Positions 10,982-20,162 of a stretch of DNA of 64,000 nt are shown piece by piece. Under the pieces are notes generated by a model, which did not search any database, was not told the origin of the DNA, and was given only the letters and a program-made list of their open reading frames with translations. The stretch is from Thermobispora bispora DSM 43833 (GTDB lineage: Bacteria; Actinomycetota; Actinomycetes; Streptosporangiales; Streptosporangiaceae). The translations under genes and the position numbers were made by a program. Where the stretch lies: contig NC_014165.1 in the NCBI RefSeq assembly GCF_000092645.1, forward strand, positions 2,728,001 through 2,792,000, written 5' to 3'. Within the stretch, counting starts at the first letter, position 1. Each line of letters starts with the position of its first letter.

Positions 10982-11185
10982 CATCTTCCGTCGGCCCGCC
11001 ACCAAGAGCAGTGAGCCGATGACGAAAGGTCGAGCCCGGCTTCGCGTGCGAGCGCTCCCGTGATCTTCCCCGCGCGCCGGTGGTCCTGCCGACACAGCCG
11101 GCTTGCCCCATAGAGCCATCTGCTGGGCGCTGCACGGATTGGTGGTGAGCGGAGATCAGAGGCGTTTCCTCCACCCATGAGCACG
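10982..11185. repeat. Island repeat, copy A (contains inverted-end element 11027-11109)
   Basis: About 200 bp similar to 18032-18232 in the same orientation. Its core is an 83-bp element with near-inverted ends: GGTCGAGCCCGGCT on the left and AGCCGGCTTGCCCC on the right. The core reads GTGATCTTCC...GCGCCGGT as in copy C. Confidence 0.65.
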
Positions 11186-11199
11186 ATCCGGACGCTGTC

Positions 11200-11481
11200 A
11201 TCGCACCTGGGTCTATGACCCGAACCCCGAAGACCTCGCCATTGGACCATATCCACACCGAGGAATGGCCTGCCGAGTTCACCACGGAACTCCTGCAGCT
11301 CCTCCATGTCCTCACCTTGTGCGTAGAGCTGGAACCCGAACAGGCCGCCTTGCTGGAGCGAATCCGCAACGGCCCGCTCATCACCGTTGCCGATCTGGAG
11401 CAAGCCGACGTCCTTCCAGTTCCCGCAAGCGCCCGCAATGCTCCCCGGGCGCGTTCGCCTGACGCTCCGACCCTGCTGTGA
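11200..11481 (+). pseudogene. C-terminal relic of a larger protein (methyltransferase/ISP-type restriction enzyme-like)
   Basis: From 11215 the frame reads PKTSPLDHIHTEEWPAEFTT, then ELLQLLHVLTLCVELEPEQA and GPLITVADLEQADVLPVPA, a well-formed protein-like stretch unlike the surrounding noise. Just upstream, WVYDPN is found in a different frame, so a frameshift sits near 11226. The stretch resembles the extreme C-terminus of actinobacterial DNA methyltransferase or type ISP restriction proteins, but this is from memory of family style, not a search. There is no N-terminal domain, so it is a relic. It suggests that the island once carried another defence gene. Confidence 0.5.
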
Positions 11482-11530
11482 TCAGAGCTGGGCTGCGGAG
11501 ACATGGCCCTCAGCGGGAAATCAAGGAGGT

Positions 11531-11620
11531 GGACTTCCCCCGCCCACGGGGATGATCCCCAAGCCACGGGCAGCGGCGGAAGCTGCTGGAAGTGCTCCCC
11601 GCGCACGCGGGGACAATCCC
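11531..11620 (+). CRISPR. Relic two-repeat CRISPR unit upstream of the leader
   Basis: Two 29-base repeats at 11531-11559 and 11592-11620 stand exactly 61 bases apart, with a 32-base spacer at 11560-11591. The first differs from the main repeat at about 6 positions and the second at 2 (ATG of the 3' part is ACA). Orientation equals that of the main array. It is probably the decayed end of an older array. Confidence 0.75.
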
Positions 11621-11651
11621 CGCCGGCACGCTAGGTGGGTCGCCTGTATCT

Positions 11652-11786
11652 GATCTTCCCGTCTGCCGTTGATCCGCCCTCAGGGGCAGTAGGCCGGCGC
11701 CGAAGGGTTAAGCCCGGCTGTGCCGGCGGGGCGACCGGCGCACGTGGAAGGTCACCGGGGACAGGTACACGCAAAGCCGGGGTCCC
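11652..11786. repeat. Island repeat, copy B, with inverted core
   Basis: 11652-11719 matches 18032-18098 directly (CTTCCCGTCTGCCG start). From 11705 to about 11780 the sequence matches the reverse complement of 18092-18168. For example, GGAAGGTCACCGGGGACAG here is the complement of CTGTCCCCGGTGACCTTCC in copy C. The core is therefore flipped between its inverted ends. Confidence 0.65.
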
Positions 11787-11985
11787 GTAGCAGCAGGTCT
11801 ACTAGCTCCTCCGAAGTTGGACGGCACGCGAGACGATCGAGGGCTTTGCAGTAGCATCATTGAGCATCAGATAAATACACTAACTACCGAAGGGCACTTT
11901 TTATCCTAAATGTACTGTATGCCCAAATTGGCGAAAGTGGTCGAGACTCGCACCTGCGCGATCTAAACGCGCAGGTCGCGGAGGG
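11787..11985 (+). promoter_or_regulatory. CRISPR leader and probable pre-crRNA promoter
   Basis: The only markedly AT-rich stretch of the island (about 11855-11935, with TATCCTAAATGTACTGTATG) lies directly upstream of repeat 1, on the 5' side as expected for type I-E. A perfect hairpin, ACCTGCGCG at 11952-11960 and CGCGCAGGT at 11968-11976 with loop ATCTAAA, ends 9 bases before the first repeat. It may mark the integration region or affect Cas1-Cas2 docking. New spacers should be added at this end. Confidence 0.7.
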
Positions 11986-14900
11986 GTGCTCCCCGCGCAC
12001 GCGGGGATGATCCCCTCAGCTAGCTGCACTTCGGTACCGGCGGGGTGTGCTCCCCGCGCACGCGGGGATGATCCCCCGGACTACCCGCCGTGCCCGATGC
12101 GGCGCCTGTGCTCCCCGCGCACGCGGGGATGATCCCTTGCCGCGGCTGGGCTATGTCCAGGAGAGCGAGTGCTCCCCGCGCACGCGGGGATGATCCCTAC
12201 TCCCCAGTCCCGGCCGGGTACTCGTCGAGGTGCTCCCCGCGCACGCGGGGATGATCCCGGGTTCAAGCGCCACCCCGATACGGGGGAGCTGTGCTCCCCG
12301 CGCACGCGGGGATGATCCTGAATCCAGGTTGGCCGTGCCCACCGCGTGCACGTGCTCCCCGCGCACGCGGGGATGATCCCATCGGGGCAACGATGCCGAC
12401 CCCGAGCGCGTAGTGCTCCCCGCGCACGCGGGGATGATCCCCAGCAGATGGCGACGTACTCGCCTGAGATGGCGTGCTCCCCGCGCACGCGGGGATGATC
12501 CCCTCCGGTGTTCCGCCGCGCACCCGGATCCTGGGTGCTCCCCGCGCACGCGGGGATGATCCCGGACTGTACTCCCGATGTACTCGCGCAGGTCAGTGCT
12601 CCCCGCGCACGCGGGGATGATCCACGCGCGGCCGAGCTGGGCCACCCGCAAAAGTGGTGCTCCCCGCGCACGCGGGGATGATCCCCTGCCTCGGGGTGTT
12701 GAGGCGATCGAGGTATGGTGCTCCCCGCGCACGCGGGGATGATCCCCGGGCTGGACAGGCTCACCGCCGTCTACTGGCGTGCTCCCCGCGCACGCGGGGA
12801 TGATCCCGGGGCCGCCGCGCTCAACGTCGCCCTGCAGGAGTGCTCCCCGCGCACGCGGGGATGATCCCAGCTCCGGATCTCTGGCCTAGGGCGCAACGTC
12901 GTGCTCCCCGCGCACGCGGGGATGATCCCCCGTCGCCCGATCTCACGGTCAGCGGCAACGAGTGCTCCCCGCGCACGCGGGGATGATCCTTCGTGACGAC
13001 CTCAACCGGCGGCTGTATGAGCGTGCTCCCCGCGCACGCGGGGATGATCCCGATGACACCCTGCGCGACCCGGACCAGGCCCTGTGCTCCCCGCGCACGC
13101 GGGGATGATCCCAAACAGGGGCGCCCACCCCTCACCGGGGCAGGGTGCTCCCCGCGCACGCGGGGATGATCCCTCATGTCAAACACGTGTTTGCGCAGGT
13201 CAAGGGTGCTCCCCGCGCACGCGGGGATGATCCCGGGTCCTGCCCTCCGCTAGGCGGCGGGTCTTAGTGCTCCCCGCGCACGCGGGGATGATCCCATCAT
13301 CCGCCAGCAGCATTTCTCGGTCTTGGAGTGCTCCCCGCGCACGCGGGGATGATCCCCTCGTCCGGTAGGGACATATAGACGCATTTGGGTGCTCCCCGCG
13401 CACGCGGGGATGATCCCCCGGCCCTGGACCCTGAATACGTCCGAGCCCTGTGCTCCCCGCGCACGCGGGGATGATCCCCCGATGCAGCGGCTGCGGCCGC
13501 CTGAGGTGCCGTGCTCCCCGCGCACGCGGGGATGATCCTGAGCGCCACCAGCGGCACTCGGGGTGCCCGGTGTGCTCCCCGCGCACGCGGGGATGATCCC
13601 CACGCCAGGGCGCACCTCGACGCCATGGCCAAGTGCTCCCCGCGCACGCGGGGATGATCCCGGTAACTGGAACCCATTTCCGAACTGTGGGCAGTGCTCC
13701 CCGCGCACGCGGGGATGATCCCTGGCTCCAGCTCGCCGAGACGGCCGAGGCCACGTGCTCCCCGCGCACGCGGGGATGATCCCGAGTTCGAGTTCCTGCG
13801 GCAGACAGCGCGTGTGTGCTCCCCGCGCACGCGGGGATGATCCCGGGGATACGGCCACGGATAGCCATGTCTGTCCGTGCTCCCCGCGCACGCGGGGATG
13901 ATCCCGGCAAGCCGTCACCGACAGCGGAACGCCGCCGGTGCTCCCCGCGCACGCGGGGATGATCCCTCGCCGTGCATCCCCGGAGACCACGACTCCTAGT
14001 GCTCCCCGCGCACGCGGGGATGATCCCGAGGGCGGCTGGCTCGACACGACCACCGGCGAGTGCTCCCCGCGCACGCGGGGATGATCCTCTCGAACCGCCT
14101 GGACGAGCTCGTGCGGGTAGGTGCTCCCCGCGCACGCGGGGATGATCCCTGGCCTGACGTGTACGCCGACCCGAGCTGGAAGTGCTCCCCGCGCACGCGG
14201 GGATGATCCCAGCGAGGAGACAAGATGAGGCTCGAAGTTAGAGTGCTCCCCGCGCACGCGGGGATGATCCCGACGGGCTGCGCTTACGGCAGGAAGCCCA
14301 CGCGTGCTCCCCGCGCACGCGGGGATGATCCGTCACGCCGGAGCAGTTCCAGCGGTTCAAAGCGGTGCTCCCCGCGCACGCGGGGATGATCCCCGCTGCA
14401 TCGCCCCATCGGCGTTCGGTGACAGGTGCTCCCCGCGCACGCGGGGATGATCCCCCCCGGACGGCGCGCCACCTCTGCCAAACCGGGTGCTCCCCGCGCA
14501 CGCGGGGATGATCCCGCCGGCCTCGACGCACGCCTGAAGTGGCTCGGGTGCTCCCCGCGCACGCGGGGATGATCCCGCTTGCCGCGCCGCTGTCGTCATC
14601 TCCGGCTAGTGCTCCCCGCGCACGCGGGGATGATCCCCTCCCCGTCAACCTCTGCGCAGGGTGCGGCACGTGCTCCCCGCGCACGCGGGGATGATCCCTC
14701 GGCCGGGGGACCCGCGCGCCCCCGTCGCCCGTGCTCCCCGCGCACGCGGGGATGATCCCCCGTTCACTGCTCTCCTCTCAGGCTCGCACCCGTGCTCCCC
14801 GCGCACGCGGGGATGATCCCCGCGGCACCCAGCCGGCGGGGATGGTGATGATGTGCTCCCCGCGCACGCGGGGATGATCCCCGGCGGTGGGTCAACGCCG

Positions 14901-17900
14901 GGCGCCCCAAAGAAGTGCTCCCCGCGCACGCGGGGATGATCCCACCACGATCATCGGCATGCCGCCCAGGTCCGGAGTGCTCCCCGCGCACGCGGGGATG
15001 ATCCCTCGTCACCGGCGAGGGCGACACCCTCGGGGAGGTGCTCCCCGCGCACGCGGGGATGATCCCTCGCCGAGCTGATGCGCGCCCACGGCATACCGGT
15101 GCTCCCCGCGCACGCGGGGATGATCCCGGTTCGCCCCACCCCGCAGCATGGGGTGGGGCGTGCTCCCCGCGCACGCGGGGATGATCCCGTGGGCGAACCG
15201 TCCTCGCGGGGGAACCACTCGTGCTCCCCGCGCACGCGGGGATGATCCCCCCGGGCCTCCCTATGGACGGCACCTATCGGGGTGCTCCCCGCGCACGCGG
15301 GGATGATCCCGGTGGCCCATCGTCGGCTGTCCCACTGGAGCCGTGCTCCCCGCGCACGCGGGGATGATCCCATGGCGCCGCGGGCGGTCTTAAGGAGGGT
15401 GAAGTGCTCCCCGCGCACGCGGGGATGATCCCGGGCGCGGGTTGGTCTGCCTGTCCTGGATGAAGTGCTCCCCGCGCACGCGGGGATGATCCCCGGTCGG
15501 GGATGCCGTGCCGCGCGGCCCGCCGGTGCTCCCCGCGCACGCGGGGATGATCCCGTGGTGGATTTCCTGGGCGGGACGGTCATCCCGTGCTCCCCGCGCA
15601 CGCGGGGATGATCCCGGGCGCGGGTTGGTCTGCCTGTCCTGGATGAAGTGCTCCCCGCGCACGCGGGGATGATCCCCGGTCGGGGATGCCGTGCCGCGCG
15701 GCCCGCCGGTGCTCCCCGCGCACGCGGGGATGATCCCGTCTACGACCTCCAAACCCTCGCCGAGCTGGAGTGCTCCCCGCGCACGCGGGGATGATCCCTC
15801 CACGATCACCGCCGAGGGCGTGCTCCTGTAGTGCTCCCCGCGCACGCGGGGATGATCCCGTGCTGGTCGCGAGGGGTCCGGCCCACGCGAGGTGCTCCCC
15901 GCGCACGCGGGGATGATCCCCGGGAGTCGATCACCTTTGAGGAGCTGTACGCGTGCTCCCCGCGCACGCGGGGATGATCCCCGGGGTGAGAGGTGGTTTC
16001 AACCGTGATTTGGGTGCTCCCCGCGCACGCGGGGATGATCCCTTCTGCACGAAGGTCGCCACACGATCCCGGATGTGCTCCCCGCGCACGCGGGGATGAT
16101 CCCCCATGCCCAACTACCCTGCGCGCCCTCGGCACGTGCTCCCCGCGCACGCGGGGATGATCCCGGTGCCGGTGGACTGCTGCTGGTTCTGCTCGTGTGC
16201 TCCCCGCGCACGCGGGGATGATCCCCCTCAGCGCGGCGGCGAGAGACGGCACGCTCGGGTGCTCCCCGCGCACGCGGGGATGATCCCTCCGCGCGCACTC
16301 CCGGGGACCGTGGTCCGGGGTGCTCCCCGCGCACGCGGGGATGATCCGTCAAGCGCCTCGACTAGGTCGCGCACGCGCTCGTGCTCCCCGCGCACGCGGG
16401 GATGATCCCTCCTCCCCCTGCAGGGTGATCACGTCGATTTCGTGCTCCCCGCGCACGCGGGGATGATCCACTCGACCCCAAACTCGGCCCCGCCGCGGCG
16501 GCCGTGCTCCCCGCGCACGCGGGGATGATCCCTGGGCCAGATCCGATTTCGACCTAGCCCAGTGGTGCTCCCCGCGCACGCGGGGATGATCCCCGTCATA
16601 CAGGGCGCCGCGGCCGATGAAGTGAGTGCTCCCCGCGCACGCGGGGATGATCCCCAGCCGAACGCCACGGCCACGGCCAGGAGCGAGTGCTCCCCGCGCA
16701 CGCGGGGATGATCCTCGGAGGGGAGGAAGCCGCCGCGCGTGAGCCACGTGCTCCCCGCGCACGCGGGGATGATCCCCCCGTAAAAGATCGTGCCCGCCGT
16801 GCCCGACAGTGCTCCCCGCGCACGCGGGGATGATCCCCAGCCCTTGATCACGCTGGGGAGCTGGGGATGTGCTCCCCGCGCACGCGGGGATGATCCCCGT
16901 CGGCATCGAGCCCCGGCCGCACTGGCCGGAGTGCTCCCCGCGCACGCGGGGATGATCCACTCGACCCCAAACTCGGCCCCGCCGCGGCGGCCGTGCTCCC
17001 CGCGCACGCGGGGATGATCCCGCCGCGTTCGGGTCCATGCCCCACTCCTTTCTGTGCTCCCCGCGCACGCGGGGATGATCCTCGAGCGGTCCGTGCTGCG
17101 AATCTCCGAGTGACGTGCTCCCCGCGCACGCGGGGATGATCCCCTAGCGCCTAAGGCCGGGGCATGTGCCCCGGCGTGCTCCCCGCGCACGCGGGGATGA
17201 TCCCCCGGCGGCGCGTAGCCGGGCGAGCGCGGCGTCGTGCTCCCCGCGCACGCGGGGATGATCCTCGGGGCACGCCACTCGGCAGGCAGGTCTACCAGTG
17301 CTCCCCGCGCACGCGGGGATGATCCCACGGCCCGGATCACGCTCCGCTGCTGGGACAGGTGCTCCCCGCGCACGCGGGGATGATCCCGCCTCCCCACCGG
17401 CACCCGCGTCCGCGAGATCGTGCTCCCCGCGCACGCGGGGATGATCCCAGGCTGCTCGACCAGGGGTCGCCGTACCGGGAGTGCTCCCCGCGCACGCGGG
17501 GATGATCCCAGCCACGCGACCCGGTACCAGTACTCGGTGAGGTGCTCCCCGCGCACGCGGGGATGATCCCTGCGGCCAGTGGTTGAAGTAGACGCGGTGC
17601 TTGTGCTCCCCGCGCACGCGGGGATGATCCCTGCGGCCAGTGGTTGAAGTAGACGCGGTGCTTGTGCTCCCCGCGCACGCGGGGATGATCCCTGCGGCCA
17701 GTGGTTGAAGTAGACGCGGTGCTTGTGCTCCCCGCGCACGCGGGGATGATCCCTGCGGCCAGTGGTTGAAGTAGACGCGGTGCTTGTGCTCCCCGCGCAC
17801 GCGGGGATGATCCCTCCTTGGGCTTTTTGCTGGTCGGCCGGGGCAGGTGCTCCCCGCGCACGCGGGGATGATCCCCGGTGGTTCACCTCCCGGCGCCAGC

Positions 17901-17997
17901 TCGCCACGTGCTCCCCGCGCACGCGGGGATGATCCCGTCGAGGCCGTAGTCTGCGACTCGCTCGGCCTGTGCTCCCCGCGCACGCGGGGATGATCCC
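11986..17997 (+). CRISPR. Type I-E CRISPR array, 99 repeats and 98 spacers
   Basis: A 29-base repeat beginning GTGCTCCCCGCGCACGCGGG and ending GATGATCCC recurs 99 times with a 61-base period. Spacers are 32 bases except six of 33 and one of 31. The repeat is palindromic (CCCCGCG/CGCGGGG) and of the E. coli type I-E class. All repeats are identical except for the last base, which is C in 87, T in 7, A in 3 and G in 2. Duplicated spacers: four identical tandem copies (17571-17785); the pair 57-58 repeated as 60-61 (15433-15708); spacer 74 equal to spacer 82. The leader is on the left. There is no degenerate terminal repeat on the right and no cas gene in the window, so interference would need cas genes elsewhere. 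Confidence 0.98.
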
Positions 17998-18031
17998 CCG
18001 CCAGCACACCAGGTAGGGCACGGCCCGTGGC

Positions 18032-18232
18032 TGACTTCCCGTCTGCCGCCGACCCGCCCCAGGGGCAGCGGGCCGGCGACGAAGGGTCGAGCCCGGCTTC
18101 GCGTGTCCCTGTCCCCGGTGACCTTCCACGTGCGCCGGTCGCCCTGCCTGCGCAGCCGGGCTTGACCCGCAGGAGCCGGTCTGCCGGGCTTTGCCCGGGT
18201 CGATGGCAGGCGGGAAGATCAAGGCCTCTCCA
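18032..18232. repeat. Island repeat, copy C (inverted-end element 18084-18168)
   Basis: Best-preserved copy. The ends GGGTCGAGCCCGGCT (18084-18098) and AGCCGGGCTTGACCC (18154-18168) are inverted with 14 of 15 matches, making an 85-bp element within a 200-bp homology block that starts 35 bases after the last CRISPR repeat. The same block flanks the array on the left. Confidence 0.65.
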
Positions 18233-18394
18233 CCGCTCATCTCTATGGGCGCCGTCTGCACCGCTTCTTCATGATCTTGTGGGCTTCCCGGAGCCGGAGG
18301 CCCCGGGGTTCGGGGCGGAGCCCCAATGCCCACGTCGGCGATGCTGCGTCCTTGACGAGGCGCGCGCCCGCCGAGGCGGGACCGGCCCGGAAGA

Positions 18395-18427
18395 GGCCGC
18401 ACGCCCGCCGTAGGCGGGCGCGCGGCC
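18395..18427. terminator. Very strong hairpin in the right flank
   Basis: GGCCGCACGCCCGCC and GGCGGGCGCGCGGCC form a 15-bp stem with one mismatch and a GTA loop. It could end CRISPR transcription, about 400 bases past the last repeat. It has no U-tract. Confidence 0.5.
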
Positions 18428-18595
18428 CAAGGATGGCTCAGCTCGGCGCGCGCAAGTTGGCCGACCGTGGCTCTGAGGGGCGCACCGAACCCGTGCTGGG
18501 CTCCTCCTCATGCTCCCGGATGCCGCGGGCTCTTGTTCCCGCCGCGCAAGCGGCGGCTTGCAGACGTAGAGAAAGTCGTAACAGCTCAGATCAGA

Positions 18596-18632
18596 CGGCG
18601 CCCCGTCGTGCCGGCGAACGCCGGGGCGCCGT
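18596..18632. other. Second hairpin in the right flank
   Basis: ACGGCGCCCCG (18596-18606) pairs perfectly with CGGGGCGCCGT (18622-18632), 11 bp with a 15-base loop. It may be a terminator or the end of a lost element. The remaining sequence from 18233 to 18721 contains no credible gene. Confidence 0.4.
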
Positions 18633-18721
18633 CGCGTAAGGGCCGAGGATGCGCACCGCGAAGGCCTTCGTGACCATCTGGAGCACCTCTCCGGCGCCGC
18701 CCACTGCAAGCCCTCCGCCTC

Positions 18722-18913
18722 GTGTCGGCCTCCGGGGTGCCGATCGAGCACATCTCCCGCCTGGCCGGCCACCGCAGCACGGTGGTCGCCATGACGGTCT
18801 ATCGCACGCCGATCCGCCCGGTGCTCCTGCGCGGCGCGGACGTGACGGACACCCTCTTCGCGGCCGGTGACAACGGAAAGCGGCTGCGGATGTCGCGCAG
18901 CGACCTTTTCTAA
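18722..18913 (+). pseudogene. Tyrosine recombinase C-terminal remnant, right copy
   Basis: The frame reads SGVPIEHISRLAGHRSTVV, then YRTPIRPVLLRGADVTDTLF and ends MSRSDLF at a TAA. This is the C-terminal 60 residues of an actinobacterial phage/ICE-type integrase, with the GHRST His motif and the catalytic Tyr region (YR). The upstream part of the gene is missing or scrambled. Its end lies 26 bases from the 3' end of the tRNA-Val gene, the classic position of an integrase at its attachment site, so I read it as the relic of the enzyme that inserted this island. Confidence 0.8.
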
Positions 18914-18939
18914 GATCGATAAGAGGGCGTTTTCGCAGG

Positions 18940-19011
18940 TGGGCGGTACTGGGTTCGAACCAGTGACCCCTCGCTTGTAAGGCGAGTGCTCTACCCCTGA
19001 GCTAACCGCCC
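18940..19011 (-). tRNA. tRNA-Val (anticodon TAC)
   Basis: On the minus strand the 72 bases fold as a full cloverleaf: acceptor GGGCGGT with ACCGCCC, D-arm AGCTC...GAGC, anticodon stem CTCGC/GCGAG with loop CTTACAA, and T-arm CTGGTTCGAACCCAG. The loop gives anticodon TAC, valine. The CCA end is not encoded. The 3' end faces the recombinase relic and the CRISPR island. Confidence 0.95.
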
Positions 19012-19190
19012 CGGTCCGGTGCACACGGCCGGAGTACACCATACGACACCAGCGCGTGGTTGAGCACATCGGAGGACCGATCAGTCCACGATCGGCCTCC
19101 TGCCGTTCCCGTCCCGGGGCCCGAGAACCCGGAGATCACCCGGCACGGCCGGCCGGGCCGTGCCGGTCGCCGCCGCGCCGATGCCGGCGA

Positions 19191-19505
19191 CTACCCCCGC
19201 ACCCGGCCGAGCACCCGGTTGAGCGCGGCCTCGACCTCGGCCGCGAGGCCCGGCACCGAGGAGGAGGACGCCTGGGCGCGGGACCGGGCGGGCCGTACCG
19301 CGCCGCAGGAGCGGCACTCGACCTCCCCGAGCCGGCAGATCATCGCCGTGGAGCCGCACGTCGCGCACGTGTCGAGGTCGAGATCGTGCGCGCGCTGGCA
19401 GTCAGGGCAGATGAGGACCTGAACGTCGTGACGGACCCCGCGTTTCCAAGGGCTGGCGCCGCGGACCGGATCGGTCTGCCGGGCCCCGCACCGGAAACAG
19501 GGCAT
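19191..19505 (-). CDS. Small multi-zinc-ribbon protein
   Basis: A 104-residue protein with four CxxC pairs: CFRC at residue 3, CPDC near 33, CATC near 47 and CRSC near 68. The pairs would build two zinc ribbons. The C-terminal 35 residues are Ser/Ala-rich and then helical (VEAALNRVLGRVR). There is no signal peptide or membrane segment. It stands alone between the tRNA and the AhpE gene on the minus strand. I do not recognise a specific family; a nucleic-acid- or protein-binding role is typical for such ribbons but is not shown here. Confidence 0.6.
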   Translation of the reverse strand: MPCFRCGARQTDPVRGASPWKRGVRHDVQVLICPDCQRAHDLDLDTCATCGSTAMICRLGEVECRSCGAVRPARSRAQASSSSVPGLAAEVEAALNRVLGRVRG

Positions 19506-19581
19506 CTCCCCTCCAAGGCCGGATCTGGATCGGTACAGAGGATCGATGGCGGAATTCCCGCCCGGGGCGGCCTCAGGCCGG

Positions 19582-20037
19582 TCAGATCTCCGCGAGCGCC
19601 TTCAGGTAGGCGGCGATGTCCCGTGGTTCGCCCGGCGGGTTGACGACCTTCCACCGGACCACGCCCTCGGCGTCGATGATGAAGGTGCCGCGCTGGGCGA
19701 CCCCTCGGCCCTCGTCGAAGACGCCGTACGCCCGGGCGACGGCGCCGTGCGGCCAGAAGTCGGAGAGCAGCGGGAAGGTGAACCCCTCCTGCTCGGCCCA
19801 GGCCCGGTGGCTGAACATGGAGTCGACCGAGACGGTGAGCACCCGGGCGTCGTCCGGGAGCGCGCCGACGAGCCCGTCCCGGATCGCGGTGAGCTCGCCG
19901 TGGCAGACCGGGGTGAACGCCAGCGGGTAGAAGACGAGCACGACCTTCTTCCCCCGCAGGCCGGAGAGCTTGATGGGCGTGCCGTGCTGATCCTTCAGCT
20001 CGAAGTCCGGTGCGACCTGACCGACCTCAACCGCCAT
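19582..20037 (-). CDS. ahpE: AhpE-type one-Cys peroxiredoxin
   Basis: A 151-residue thioredoxin-fold peroxiredoxin that reduces hydroperoxides and peroxynitrite in the cytosol. The catalytic motif YPLAFTPVCHGEL places the peroxidatic Cys at residue 45, with Pro and Thr of the PxxxTxxC signature. The FTPVC-GEL form is that of mycobacterial AhpE. No second cysteine is present, so it must be recycled by an external thiol system. The end RWKVVNPPGEPRDIAAYLKAL is as in the family. It lies next to the DUF3052 gene and aceE, an order I know from streptomycetes. Confidence 0.9.
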   Translation of the reverse strand: MAVEVGQVAPDFELKDQHGTPIKLSGLRGKKVVLVFYPLAFTPVCHGELTAIRDGLVGALPDDARVLTVSVDSMFSHRAWAEQEGFTFPLLSDFWPHGAVARAYGVFDEGRGVAQRGTFIIDAEGVVRWKVVNPPGEPRDIAAYLKALAEI

Positions 20038-20162
20038 GCAGCAGTCCTCCCGGGAAGTGGTACGCCCATCAATCCTGCCGTACGGCTCAGCCCGCTGGCT
20101 CGTCGCCCTCCGGTTAGGCGAGGCCGGGGCTGAGCCGGGTCACGGCCGGGGAATGGACCGGG

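Noticed and set aside
11986-17997. Adjacent cas genes
   Set aside because: No frame near the array or elsewhere in the window resembles cas1, cas2, cas3 or Cascade subunits.
11986-18402. Long open frames with repeated PRVRGEH and SSPRARGA motifs across the array, up to 657 codons
   Set aside because: They are translations of CRISPR repeats, which lack stops in several frames; no ribosome sites or protein-like spacers.
18027-18670. Several 60-130 codon frames in the right flank of the array
   Set aside because: Low-complexity translations over hairpins and repeat copy C, without ribosome sites or family features.
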